Made by a program: the position numbers and the translations under genes
Notes under the pieces: model-generated
Databases searched by the model: none
The model's input: the letters and a program-made list of their open reading frames with translations, nothing else
What the model was told of the DNA's origin: nothing
From: Bradyrhizobium guangzhouense
GTDB taxonomy: Bacteria; Pseudomonadota; Alphaproteobacteria; Rhizobiales; Xanthobacteraceae
Direction of reading: 5' to 3'
Assembly (NCBI RefSeq): GCF_004114955.1
Contig: NZ_CP030053.1
Location: 3,410,001 to 3,474,000, forward strand
DNA: 64,000 nt
Shown here: positions 15,496-24,440 of the stretch, piece after piece
How positions within the stretch are numbered: position 1 is the stretch's first letter
How the letters are laid out: every line of letters begins with the position of its first letter

Positions 15496-18400
15496 ATGCC
15501 GAGCGCCGGATTTGTCCACCTTCACGTTCACTCGGCCTATTCGCTGCTCAAGGGCTCGATCAAGATCGCCAAGCTCGGCGAGCTCGCGAAGAAAGACCAC
15601 CAGCCTGCGCTGGCGCTGACCGACACCGACAATCTGTTCGGTGCGCTCGAATTCTCCGACAAGATGGCCGGGTACGGCATCCAGCCGATCGTCGGCCTGG
15701 AGCTCGCGGTCGATTTCGGCGACCAGGATCCCAACGCGCGCAACGCGCTGCCGCCTTCGCGCGTGGTGCTGCTGGCAGCCCAGGAGCGCGGCTATCGCAG
15801 CCTGATGCGGCTGAACTCGCGCGCGTTCCTCGAGTCGCCCGATAGCCACGCGCCGTTCATCAAGTTCGACTGGTTCGACGGCGAGACCGAAGGCCTGATC
15901 GCGCTGACCGGCGGCCCTGACGGACCGATCTCGCTCGCGCTGGCCGCGGGGCAGGCCGAGGTCGCAGCCGCGCGCTGCGAGCGTCTCGCCGGCCTGTTCG
16001 GCGATCGCCTCTATGTCGAGATGCAGCGCCACAACATCGACAAGGAACGGCGGATCGAGAGCGGGCTGATCGACATCGCCTATGCCAAAGGCCTGCCGCT
16101 GGTCGCGACCAACGAGCCGTATTTCGCCTCGAACGACGATTACGAGGCGCATGATGCGCTGCTGTGCATCGCCGGCGGCCGGCTGATCGCCGAGACCGAG
16201 CGCGAGCAGTTGACGCCCGATCACCGCTTCAAGACACGCGCCGAGATGGCGGTGCTGTTCGCCGACATTCCGGAGGCGCTGGCCTCGACGGTGGAGATTG
16301 CCGAGCGCTGCTCTTTCCGCCCGATGACGCGCAAGCCGATTCTGCCGTTCTTCACCGTCGGTGCCGCGGCAAGCACGGATGCGGCCGCGGTCGAGGCGGC
16401 CGAACTGAAGCGGCAGGCGGAGGAGGGGCTCGCCAACCGCCTGCGCGTGCACGGCCTGTCGCAGGGCACCACCGAAGAAGATTACGACAAGCGCCTGGCG
16501 TTCGAGCTCGACGTCATCATGCGCATGAAGTACGCGGGCTACTTCCTGATCGTGTCCGACTTCATCAAATGGGCGAAGAGCCAGGGCATCCCGGTCGGGC
16601 CGGGCCGCGGCTCCGGCGCCGGCTCGCTGGTCGCGTGGGCGCTGACCATCACCGACCTCGATCCGATCAAGTTCGGCCTGCTGTTCGAGCGCTTCCTCAA
16701 TCCCGAGCGCGTCTCGATGCCGGACTTCGACATCGACTTCTGCCAGGATCGCCGCGGCGAGGTGATCAGATACGTGCAGGACCGCTACGGCCGCGACCAG
16801 GTCGCGCAGATCATCACCTTCGGTACGCTGCAGGCGCGCGGCGTGCTGCGCGACGTCGGCCGCGTGCTGCAGATGCCCTACGGTCAGGTCGACAAGCTCA
16901 CCAAGCTGGTGCCGCAGAATCCGGCCGCGCCGGTGACGCTGGCGGCCGCGATCGAGAGCGAGCCGAAGCTCCAGGCCTTCCGCGATGAAGATCCGATCGT
17001 GGCGCGCGCCTTCGACATCGCCCAGCGCCTCGAAGGTTTGACCCGGCACGCCTCGACCCACGCGGCCGGCATCGTGATCGGCGATCGTCCCTTGAGCGAA
17101 CTCGTGCCGCTCTACCGCGATCCCAAATCCGACATGCCGGTGACCCAGTTCAACATGAAATGGGTCGAGCCGGCGGGCCTCGTGAAGTTCGACTTCCTCG
17201 GCCTCAAGACGCTGACCGTGCTCGACGTCGCCTGCAAGCTGCTCAAGCCGCGCGACATCCATGTCGATCTCGCCACGCTGCCGATCGACGATACCGAGAG
17301 CTACCAGATGCTGGCGCGCGGCGAGGTGGTCGGCGTGTTCCAGGTTGAAAGCCAGGGCATGCGGCGCGCGCTGGTCGACATGCGGCCGGACCGTTTCGAG
17401 GACATCATCGCGCTGGTCGCGCTGTATCGTCCGGGTCCGATGGCGAACATCCCGACCTATTGCGCGCGCAAGCACGGCGACGAGGAGCCGGAATATCTGC
17501 ACCCCGTGCTCGAGCCGATCCTGAAGGAGACTTTCGGGGTCATCATCTATCAGGAACAGGTGATGCAGATCGCGCAGGTGATGTCGGGCTATTCGCTCGG
17601 CGATGCCGACCTTCTGCGCCGCGCCATGGGCAAGAAGATCCGCGCCGAGATGGACAAGCAGCGCGACATCTTCGTCGCGGGCGCGGTGAAGAACGGCGTG
17701 CCGAAGGGGCAGGCCGAGACCATCTTCGAATTGCTCGCCAAGTTCGCCGACTACGGCTTCAACAAGAGCCACGCGGCGGCTTACGCCCTGGTGTCCTATC
17801 ACACCGCCTATATGAAGGCGCATTATCCGGTGGAGTTCATCGCAGCGTCGATGACGCTCGATCTCAACAATACCGACAAGCTGTCGGAATTCCGCTCCGA
17901 GGCGCAGCGCCTCGGCATCAAGGTCGAGCCGCCGAACATCAACCGCTCCGGCGCGACCTTCGAGGTCGGCGACAAGGTCATCTATTACGCGCTCGCCGCG
18001 CTCAAGGGCGTCGGCATCCAGGCGATCGAGCAGATCATCGAGGAGCGGACCAAGCGGGGCCTCTTCACCTCGCTCGCCGACTTTGCCGCGCGCGTCAATC
18101 CGCGCGCGATCAACAAGCGCATCATCGAGAGTCTGGCCGCGGCCGGCGCCTTCGACACGCTGGAGCCGAACCGCGCTCGCGTCTTTGCCGGTGCGGATTC
18201 GATCCTGGCCGCTTGCCAGCGCGCGCATCAGGCCGAGACCATCGGCCAGAACGACATGTTCGGCATGTCCGCGGACGCGCCGACCATCATGCTGCCGCAG
18301 ATCGAGCCGTGGCTGCCGGCCGAAAAACTCCGCCGCGAATACGACGCCGTCGGCTTCTTCCTGTCGGGCCATCCGCTCGACGATTACGCCACCGTCTTGA

Positions 18401-18999
18401 AGCGGCTGCGGGTGCAGAGCTGGGCGGAATTCTCGCGCGCCGTGAAAACCGGCGCCACCGCCGGCAAGGTCGCGGCGACAGTGGTGTCGCGCATGGAGCG
18501 GCGCACCAAGACCGGCAACAAGATGGGCATCATGGGGCTGTCCGACCCCACGGGTCATTTCGAGGCGGTGCTGTTCTCCGAAGGCCTTGCGCAATATCGC
18601 GACGTGCTGGAGCCGGGCGCGGCCGTGCTGCTCCAGCTCGGTGCCGAATTGCAGGGCGAGGACGTCCGCGCCCGCGTACTGCATGCCGAGCCGCTCGACG
18701 ACGCCGCCGCCAAGACACAGAAGGGCCTGCGCATCTTCGTGCGCGACACCAAGCCGCTCGACTCCATCGCCAAGCGTCTGGCCGGCCCCGAGGCCGCGGC
18801 TGCGAATGGCGCCGCACCGAAGATCGGCAGCCCCGGCATCGCGCCGCGCTCCAATGGCGACGGCGAGGTCTCGCTGGTGATGATGCTCGACCTCGAGACC
18901 GAGGTGGAGATGAAGCTGCCCGGCCGCTTCAAGGTCTCGCCGCAGATCGCCGGCGCGATCAAGGCGGTGGCCGGCGTGGTGGACGTGCAGCAGATCTAG
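15496..18999 (+). CDS. dnaE: DNA polymerase III subunit alpha
   Basis: Replicative polymerase alpha subunit, 1167 residues, the normal size for DnaE1. The N-terminal PHP domain is present (FVHLHVHSAYSLLKGS). The polymerase catalytic aspartates are in MPDFDIDFCQDRRGEV (D410, D412), preceded by the glycine-rich GPGRGSGAGSLVAWAL. The FNKSHAAAYALVSYHTAYMK segment and a C-terminal OB fold (TKTGNKMGIMGLSDPTGHFE) are clear. It is much longer than a DnaE2 assignment would need to exclude, and the context (single gene, no imuA/imuB) favours DnaE1. It starts 180 bases after the SOS-type microprotein, so readthrough from that promoter is possible. A minus-strand open frame covering the whole gene is a codon-bias shadow. 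Confidence 0.97.
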   Translation: MPSAGFVHLHVHSAYSLLKGSIKIAKLGELAKKDHQPALALTDTDNLFGALEFSDKMAGYGIQPIVGLELAVDFGDQDPNARNALPPSRVVLLAAQERGYRSLMRLNSRAFLESPDSHAPFIKFDWFDGETEGLIALTGGPDGPISLALAAGQAEVAAARCERLAGLFGDRLYVEMQRHNIDKERRIESGLIDIAYAKGLPLVATNEPYFASNDDYEAHDALLCIAGGRLIAETEREQLTPDHRFKTRAEMAVLFADIPEALASTVEIAERCSFRPMTRKPILPFFTVGAAASTDAAAVEAAELKRQAEEGLANRLRVHGLSQGTTEEDYDKRLAFELDVIMRMKYAGYFLIVSDFIKWAKSQGIPVGPGRGSGAGSLVAWALTITDLDPIKFGLLFERFLNPERVSMPDFDIDFCQDRRGEVIRYVQDRYGRDQVAQIITFGTLQARGVLRDVGRVLQMPYGQVDKLTKLVPQNPAAPVTLAAAIESEPKLQAFRDEDPIVARAFDIAQRLEGLTRHASTHAAGIVIGDRPLSELVPLYRDPKSDMPVTQFNMKWVEPAGLVKFDFLGLKTLTVLDVACKLLKPRDIHVDLATLPIDDTESYQMLARGEVVGVFQVESQGMRRALVDMRPDRFEDIIALVALYRPGPMANIPTYCARKHGDEEPEYLHPVLEPILKETFGVIIYQEQVMQIAQVMSGYSLGDADLLRRAMGKKIRAEMDKQRDIFVAGAVKNGVPKGQAETIFELLAKFADYGFNKSHAAAYALVSYHTAYMKAHYPVEFIAASMTLDLNNTDKLSEFRSEAQRLGIKVEPPNINRSGATFEVGDKVIYYALAALKGVGIQAIEQIIEERTKRGLFTSLADFAARVNPRAINKRIIESLAAAGAFDTLEPNRARVFAGADSILAACQRAHQAETIGQNDMFGMSADAPTIMLPQIEPWLPAEKLRREYDAVGFFLSGHPLDDYATVLKRLRVQSWAEFSRAVKTGATAGKVAATVVSRMERRTKTGNKMGIMGLSDPTGHFEAVLFSEGLAQYRDVLEPGAAVLLQLGAELQGEDVRARVLHAEPLDDAAAKTQKGLRIFVRDTKPLDSIAKRLAGPEAAAANGAAPKIGSPGIAPRSNGDGEVSLVMMLDLETEVEMKLPGRFKVSPQIAGAIKAVAGVVDVQQI

Positions 19000-19110
19000 C
19001 AACACGCACGATGTTGCGGCCGATTGCATGTTTTGCACGGTAGACGTGCCGGGCTTGTTGCAACCTGCCGCTGATGTCAGCTAGTCTGCTCCCGGGGAAT
19101 ATTCGGGGGC

Positions 19111-19632
19111 GTGATGTTACTGCGTGGGCTGGTGTTGCTCATGGCTGCAGCGTTGCTGTGCGGCTGTGAGACGGCGAGGAGTGGGCTCGATTATTCGGAG
19201 ACGGTGCGCAGGATCGGGCCGCCCAAGGCCGGGCAGGCGCGCGTCGTCGTGTTTCGCGAGAAGGGATATGGCGGCATTGGCGATCCCGACTGGGCGTTTT
19301 CCCTGGACGGCACGCCGGTCAAGGGCTTGAAGACCGGGACATACGTCTATGTCGATCGTCCGGCGGGCCAACACCAGTTCATGGCGGAAGAGGCGGCGCT
19401 CGGCGTCACGCGGGTGGATTTCTCCGCTCAATCCGGTCAGACCGTATTCTTCGTGACGCGGATGAGCGAGCGCAAGAGTGCCATGATCGCGAACGCGAGT
19501 ACCGGCTTGCTCGGTTGGGGCCTCACGCTGGCGATGACGTCCGGTTACAAGAATCAAGGGCCGCTGGATTTCTTGCCGCTGGACGAACAGGCAGCAAGGA
19601 CGACCATCGCGGAGCTCAAGTTGGCCGAGTAG
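19111..19632 (+). CDS. DUF2846-type lipoprotein
   Basis: 173-residue probable lipoprotein. A short hydrophobic signal ends in a lipobox (ALLCGCETA), so the mature protein would start at a lipidated cysteine. The rest matches the DUF2846 pattern: RVVVFREKGYGGIGDPDWAFSLDG, the KTGTYVYVDRPAGQHQF strand pair, then FSAQSGQTVFFV. The family has no assigned function. Starts at GTG 19111 or ATG 19114 differ by one residue. It stands alone between dnaE and the carbonic anhydrase gene, with 111 bases on the dnaE side. Confidence 0.8.
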   Translation: MMLLRGLVLLMAAALLCGCETARSGLDYSETVRRIGPPKAGQARVVVFREKGYGGIGDPDWAFSLDGTPVKGLKTGTYVYVDRPAGQHQFMAEEAALGVTRVDFSAQSGQTVFFVTRMSERKSAMIANASTGLLGWGLTLAMTSGYKNQGPLDFLPLDEQAARTTIAELKLAE

Positions 19633-19763
19633 GCAGGCGCTGACCGCGCGCGATGGCTGGTGCGCTGCGGACGATCCTGTGGTCTCGTCACGACATTGCG
19701 GGTATGATCGTTGCGATGCGGCGCGCTTGCGAAGACGCGTTCGTTGCGCCGGGAGGGAACGTG

Positions 19764-20504
19764 ATGTGTGACAGGTGCTCTGAATCCGCGCATGAGAGAA
19801 ACCCGCCATCGCGACGATCCGCGATGCTGCTTGCCGCCTCCGCCTTGAGCCTCGTCTTCGCCGATCGTGCGATCGCCAAGGAGCACAAGGCGCCGCCCAA
19901 GCCGCAGAACGTGCTGTCGCCGGACGCGGCGCTGAAGCGGCTCATGCAGGGCAATGCGCGCTACGTCGACGGCGTCACGCGGCGTCACGATTTCAAGCAC
20001 GAGCGAGAGGCGCTGGCGGGCGGGCAGAATCCGTTTGCGGCGGTGCTGAGCTGCGCCGACTCGCGCATTGCGCCGGAATACGCCTTCGACACCGGCCGCG
20101 GCGATCTCTTCGTCTGTCGTGTCGCCGGCAATTTTGCCGGCACCGAGACCATCGCCAGCTTGGAATACGCGGTCGCGGTGCTCAACACGCCGCTGATCCT
20201 CGTGCTCGGCCATGACGCTTGCGGTGCGGTCGATGCGACGCTGAAGGCAATCAAGGACGACAAGCCGCCGCCGGGACATATCCCCTCGCTGGTCGATGCG
20301 ATTGCGCCATCTGCGAAGGCCGCGATGCAGCAGGGCGGAGAAGTGCTCGACAAGGCGATCCGCCAGAACGTGATCGACAATGTCGCGAAGCTGAAGGCGG
20401 CGGCGCCGATCCTCAACGCGGCCGTGGAGCAGGGCAAGCTGAAGATAGCAGGCGGCATCTACCGGCTCTCGACGGGAACAGTAGATTTGATCGCGCAAGG
20501 CTAG
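19764..20504 (+). CDS. Exported beta-class carbonic anhydrase
   Basis: 246-residue beta-carbonic anhydrase, interconverting CO2 and bicarbonate. Zinc and catalytic residues are visible: Cys-Asp-Ser-Arg in VLSCADSRIAPE, and His and Cys in LGHDACGAVDA. The N-terminus carries an arginine pair and hydrophobic stretch (SRRSAMLLAASALSLVFADR, ending AIAKE) that looks like a Tat or Sec signal, so the enzyme is probably periplasmic. ATG 19764 has GGGAGGG 6 bases upstream and is preferred to the in-frame frame opening at 19653. An RC-rich leader (MCDRCSESAHERNP) precedes the signal. Confidence 0.88.
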   Translation: MCDRCSESAHERNPPSRRSAMLLAASALSLVFADRAIAKEHKAPPKPQNVLSPDAALKRLMQGNARYVDGVTRRHDFKHEREALAGGQNPFAAVLSCADSRIAPEYAFDTGRGDLFVCRVAGNFAGTETIASLEYAVAVLNTPLILVLGHDACGAVDATLKAIKDDKPPPGHIPSLVDAIAPSAKAAMQQGGEVLDKAIRQNVIDNVAKLKAAAPILNAAVEQGKLKIAGGIYRLSTGTVDLIAQG

Positions 20505-20657
20505 GGCTGAGGCAAAGGCGGAAGCTTACGCTCAGCTGACGCGATCTGTTGAGATCGGCTGGTGCCATGCCGCTGCCTCAATCCGAGCCTTTCGTTCAAG
20601 TGCCGTTCAGCCGGCCGCGCGTCTCATGCGTGGTGGACACTCAACAACAATACAATA

Positions 20658-23108
20658 ATGAGCAAGCAAGCCATGCGCGGGACACACAAGGTCTTCCTCT
20701 GCTTCCTTCTGCCGATCCTGCTCGTTGCAGGCGTGGTTGAGCCTGCGCGCGCGCAGCAGCAGGAAAAGCGCATCGCCCTCGTGGTCGGCAACGGCGCCTA
20801 TTCCAAGTCGCCGCTGGCGACCACCGCCAACGATGCCGGCCTGATCGCGCAGACGCTGCAGGCCGCGGGCTTCGACGTGGTCGGCGCGCGCGATCTCGAC
20901 GGTGACACGCTGCGCAAGAGCCTGCGCGACTTCATCCAGAAGGCGCAGGCTTCGGGACCCGGCACCGTCGCGATGATCTACCTGTCCGGCTATGGCGTGC
21001 AGCTGGCCGGCGAGAACTATTTCATCCCGGTCGATTCCAACATCACCCGGGACACCGACATTCCGACCGAGGCGCTGCGCGTCAGCGACTATGCGCGCCA
21101 GCTTGCCGCCATCCCGCTCAAGGCCAACATCATCGTGCTCGACGCCGCGCGCGCGCAGCCCTTCGTCGAGGGCGGACAGCAGCCGATCGCGAGCGGGCTG
21201 GCGCTGGTCGAGCCTGATCCCAACATGCTGATCGCCTTCAATGCGGCGCCCGGCACGGTGGCTCCCGAGGAGCCGGGGCCCTACGGCATCTATGCGCAGT
21301 CGCTCGCCGAGATGATCCGCACCGGCGGCCTGTCGTTGCCGGAGGTGTTCGATCGCGTCCGCCTGCGCGTCAACGAGTCCTCGAAAGGCGCGCAGGTGCC
21401 GTGGGACGACCAGAAGATCTCCGCGCAGTTCAGCTTCTTCGATCGCGCCCCCGATGCCCCGCCGCCGGCGGCTGCGCCCGATCAGGTTGCCGCGATCCGC
21501 AACAAGCCGATCCGCGATCTCGGCGTGCAGGATGCCTACGCCGCGGCGCTCGAGCGCGACACGCTGCCGGCCTATGAGGATTTTCTCGCAGCCTATCCCG
21601 GCGATCCCCTGGCCAAGCGCGTGATGGCGATCGTCGCGGCGCGCCGCGAGGCGATCACCTGGCGGCGGACCTATCGCGCCGACACGCCTGATGCCTATTG
21701 GTCGTATCTGCGCCGCTATCCGCGCGGGCCGCATGCGGGCGATGCACGGCGCAGGCTCGCGATCCTGACCGCACCGCTCGAGCCGCCGCCGACCTTCGCG
21801 ATGATGGACTATGACGTGCCGCCACCGCCGCCGGAGGAGGTGGTCTATGTCGACCGTCCGGTGCTCTATTTCAGCGACCCCGATTTTGGCTTCGTCCCGC
21901 CGCCACCGCCGCCGGTCTATTTCTGCCCGCCGCCGCCGCCTGACTTCGTGGTGCTGCCGCCGCCGCTCCCCGTGGTCGGCCTGTTCGTGCTGCCGCAGCC
22001 GGTCTTCGTGCCGATCCCGGCATTCTACAATCCGCCGGTCTATGTCGCGCCGCCGCCGAACAACATCATCGTGAACAACATCCATAACACCACGGTCATC
22101 AACACCGTGATCAACCAGCCGCCGGCCGCGCTGCCGGCCGGCAATACAGCCGCAGCGGCAGCTGTTGCCGCGAACGGACCCGGAAAGCCGAGCGGGTTGA
22201 CGCAGGTGCCGACGGCCGTGAAGCAGCAGGCGCAACAGATCCAGGCCAATCCGACCCAGCCGCTCAAGCCGAGCCAGCAGGCGCTCGTCAGCAACCCCAC
22301 GGCAAAGCCGGCGGCGATGAAGGTGATGCAGGTTCACGCGACGCCGGCTACGGCCACCCAGCCGGCAGCGCCGACGGCGCCCGGCCATGCGCTGCCGGGC
22401 TTCCAGAACGGGCCGGCCGCACCTGCCGGTGCACCCCAGGCCCCCAACGGCAAGCTGGCGCCCACGGCAAATGCGCCCGCCAGTGGCCAGCCGCCGGCCC
22501 ATCCCGCTACGGCGACCGCGCCCACCACCACGACCGCGCCGGCCAACGCCACAACAACGCCGGCCTCCAAGCCGCCCGTGGCGCAAACACCGCCGACGGG
22601 CAGGCCGGATCCGCACGCCAAATCACTGGCGCATGAGCCGCCAGTCACGCCGCCGACCACGACTCCGGCGGGCAAGCCGGCTGCGACCGCGACAAACCCG
22701 CCTGTGACCACGACGAACGTGACCAACGGGAAGCCGACGTCGCCTCCTTCGCCGCCAGTCGCGGCGCGGGAGCCGATCAAGCCGCAAGGTCTGCGGCCTG
22801 CAACGCCAGCGCCCGCGCAGGTCACGAGGACGCCGCCGGTGCCGCCACGCCCGCAGGCAGTCGCAAGGCCGGCGCCTCCGCCTCCGCCGCGGGTCGCTCC
22901 GCCGCCTCCGCCGCGGGCGGCTGCGCCGCCACCCCCACGCCCGCCGGTCGCCGCGGCTCCTCGACCCGCGCCGCCGCCAGTGGCCCGGCCGGCGCCGCCA
23001 CCGCCGCCCCGGGTGGCCGTCGCCCCGCCGCCGCGTCCGGCCCCGCCGCCACCGCGCCCTGCGGCTCCGGCGCCGAAAAAATGCCCACCCAATCAGCCCA
23101 AGTGCTAG
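20658..23108 (+). CDS. Caspase-fold (C14) pseudoenzyme with proline-rich C-terminus
   Basis: 816-residue exported protein: signal (KVFLCFLLPILLVAGVVEPA, then RAQ), caspase-like p20 fold (KRIALVVGNGAYSKSPLATT...), then after about residue 260 a tetratricopeptide-like spacer and a very long Pro/Ala/Thr-rich tail. The tail contains PPPPP runs and PPPPPRVAPPPPPRA-type repeats. Bacterial caspase homologues have His in a SGHGxQ motif and Cys in DACR. Here these read LSGYGVQ (Tyr112) and LDAARAQP (Ala164), so both catalytic residues are replaced. It is therefore a likely inactive structural or scaffolding protein. ATG 20673 is an alternative start. It ends before a strong hairpin. Confidence 0.85.
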   Translation: MSKQAMRGTHKVFLCFLLPILLVAGVVEPARAQQQEKRIALVVGNGAYSKSPLATTANDAGLIAQTLQAAGFDVVGARDLDGDTLRKSLRDFIQKAQASGPGTVAMIYLSGYGVQLAGENYFIPVDSNITRDTDIPTEALRVSDYARQLAAIPLKANIIVLDAARAQPFVEGGQQPIASGLALVEPDPNMLIAFNAAPGTVAPEEPGPYGIYAQSLAEMIRTGGLSLPEVFDRVRLRVNESSKGAQVPWDDQKISAQFSFFDRAPDAPPPAAAPDQVAAIRNKPIRDLGVQDAYAAALERDTLPAYEDFLAAYPGDPLAKRVMAIVAARREAITWRRTYRADTPDAYWSYLRRYPRGPHAGDARRRLAILTAPLEPPPTFAMMDYDVPPPPPEEVVYVDRPVLYFSDPDFGFVPPPPPPVYFCPPPPPDFVVLPPPLPVVGLFVLPQPVFVPIPAFYNPPVYVAPPPNNIIVNNIHNTTVINTVINQPPAALPAGNTAAAAAVAANGPGKPSGLTQVPTAVKQQAQQIQANPTQPLKPSQQALVSNPTAKPAAMKVMQVHATPATATQPAAPTAPGHALPGFQNGPAAPAGAPQAPNGKLAPTANAPASGQPPAHPATATAPTTTTAPANATTTPASKPPVAQTPPTGRPDPHAKSLAHEPPVTPPTTTPAGKPAATATNPPVTTTNVTNGKPTSPPSPPVAAREPIKPQGLRPATPAPAQVTRTPPVPPRPQAVARPAPPPPPRVAPPPPPRAAAPPPPRPPVAAAPRPAPPPVARPAPPPPPRVAVAPPPRPAPPPPRPAAPAPKKCPPNQPKC

Positions 23109-23130
23109 CGGGCAGGGCGGAAATCGCGGA

Positions 23131-23170
23131 AAGGGCCTTTCGGGGGCGGTAAAAGCCCCGAAAGGCCCTT
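23131..23170 (+). terminator. 15-bp perfect inverted repeat, probable terminator before rpsB
   Basis: AAGGGCCTTTCGGGG and its exact complement flank a 10-base loop, 22 bases after the caspase-like gene stop. The trailing sequence (ATTTCC) has only a weak T-run, but the stem is very stable. Confidence 0.7.
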
Positions 23171-23176
23171 ATTTCC

Positions 23177-23204
23177 TTGCTTCTGGCCGAAATGGCGCTA
23201 TATA
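23177..23204 (+). promoter_or_regulatory. Probable rpsB-tsf promoter
   Basis: -35 TTGCTT (23177-23182), 16-base spacer, -10 TATATA (23199-23204). The -10 is the core of a perfect 14-bp palindrome GCGCTATATAGCGC (23195-23208), which could also be a protein-binding site. GC-rich bases just after the -10 are typical of stringent-controlled ribosomal promoters. Confidence 0.55.
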
Positions 23205-23317
23205 GCGCGCCATCTCACACGGAAGCATGGCTCACAAGGCCGTCCGGTGGCAGCCGGGGCGACATCGCTCTGTTTTGCTCACACGCTTCCGGAGGAACCA
23301 ACCGGAGAATTGAAACG

Positions 23318-24307
23318 ATGGCACTACCCGATTTCACTATGCGTCAGCTGCTCGAAGCTGGCGTGCACTTTGGTCACCAGTCGCACCGCTGGAATCCGAA
23401 AATGGCTCCGTTCATTTTCGGCACCCGTAACAACATCCACATCGTCGACCTCGCCCAGACCGTGCCGTTGCTGCACAGCGCCCTTCAGGCCGTCAGCGAC
23501 ACGGTTGCCAAGGGCGGCCGCATCCTGTTCGTCGGCACCAAGCGCCAGGCGCAGGACGGCGTCGCCGACGCTGCCAAGCGTTGCGCGCAGTATTTCGTCA
23601 ATTCGCGCTGGCTCGGCGGCACGCTGACCAACTGGAAGACGATCTCGGCCTCGATCAAGCGCCTGCGTCATCTCGACGAAGTGCTGGCCAGCGGCGATGC
23701 CAGTTCCTACACCAAGAAGGAGCGCCTGACGCTCCAGCGCGAGCGCGACAAGCTCGATCGCTCGCTTGGTGGCATCAAGGACATGGGCGGTCTGCCCGAC
23801 ATGATCTTCGTGATCGACACCAACAAGGAAGACATCGCGATCCAGGAAGCCCAGCGGCTCAACATCCCGGTCGCCGCGATCGTCGACACCAATTCGGATC
23901 CGAAGGGCATCACCTATGTGGTGCCGGGCAATGACGACGCCGGCCGCGCGATCTCGCTCTATTGCGACCTGATCGCGCGTGCCGCAATCGACGGCATCGG
24001 ACGTGCCCAGGGCGATTCCGGCATCGACGTCGGTGCTTCGGTTCGTCCGGTCACCGAAGAGCTGCCCTCGACGGCTGGCTTCCAGGGCCTTGCCGGTCCG
24101 CGCGGCACCGCCGACGACCTCAAGAAGCTCCCGGGCGTGTCGGGTGCGATCGAGAAGAAGTTCAACGACCTCGGCATCTTCCACTACTGGCAGCTGGCCG
24201 AGCTCGACCACGACACCGCGCACACGATCGGCGAAGAAGTCGGTCTGCCGAGCCGTGCCGATGCCTGGGTGGCCAAGGCCAAGGCGCTGACCGCGGAAGC
24301 GGAATAG
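23318..24307 (+). CDS. rpsB: 30S ribosomal protein S2
   Basis: Ribosomal protein S2, which binds the head-body junction of the small subunit. Start [20 protein letters not shown] is the classical N-terminus; the frame open upstream from 23177 is leader. The S2 core is standard ([53 protein letters not shown]). At 329 residues it is about 85 longer than E. coli S2, as usual in Rhizobiales. The extra C-terminus from about residue 265 ([20 protein letters not shown], then [12 protein letters not shown]) resembles a helix-hairpin-helix-like module. First gene of the translation/envelope cluster. Confidence 0.97.
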   Translation: MALPDFTMRQLLEAGVHFGHQSHRWNPKMAPFIFGTRNNIHIVDLAQTVPLLHSALQAVSDTVAKGGRILFVGTKRQAQDGVADAAKRCAQYFVNSRWLGGTLTNWKTISASIKRLRHLDEVLASGDASSYTKKERLTLQRERDKLDRSLGGIKDMGGLPDMIFVIDTNKEDIAIQEAQRLNIPVAAIVDTNSDPKGITYVVPGNDDAGRAISLYCDLIARAAIDGIGRAQGDSGIDVGASVRPVTEELPSTAGFQGLAGPRGTADDLKKLPGVSGAIEKKFNDLGIFHYWQLAELDHDTAHTIGEEVGLPSRADAWVAKAKALTAEAE

Positions 24308-24322
24308 TCAAAACGGCTGGGT

Positions 24323-24343
24323 TGGCCGGACCGGATCCGGCCA
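24323..24343 (+). promoter_or_regulatory. Intercistronic hairpin rpsB-tsf
   Basis: TGGCCGG and CCGGCCA form a 7-bp perfect stem with a 7-base loop in the 133-base gap between rpsB and tsf. No T-run follows beyond CCATTTCATT, so attenuation or transcript processing is more likely than full termination. Confidence 0.45.
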
Positions 24344-24440
24344 CCATTTCATTCAGTTGACGCGAATTCCTGAGATGGACCGCGGCGGGGCAATTGGAGC
24401 CACGCCGCGGCAAACCGGCAGGCAAGAAGGATTTTCAACG

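Noticed and set aside
15190..19038. A 1282-codon open frame on the minus strand across dnaE
   Set aside because: It is the antisense shadow of a GC-rich gene with strong third-position bias. Its product is Arg/Ala/Leu/His-rich low complexity with no domain, while dnaE on the plus strand is complete.
22334..23092. Minus-strand glycine-rich frame (GGGAGRGGG-type) under the caspase-like gene
   Set aside because: It is simply the antisense of proline codons (CCG/CCN) in the proline-rich tail.
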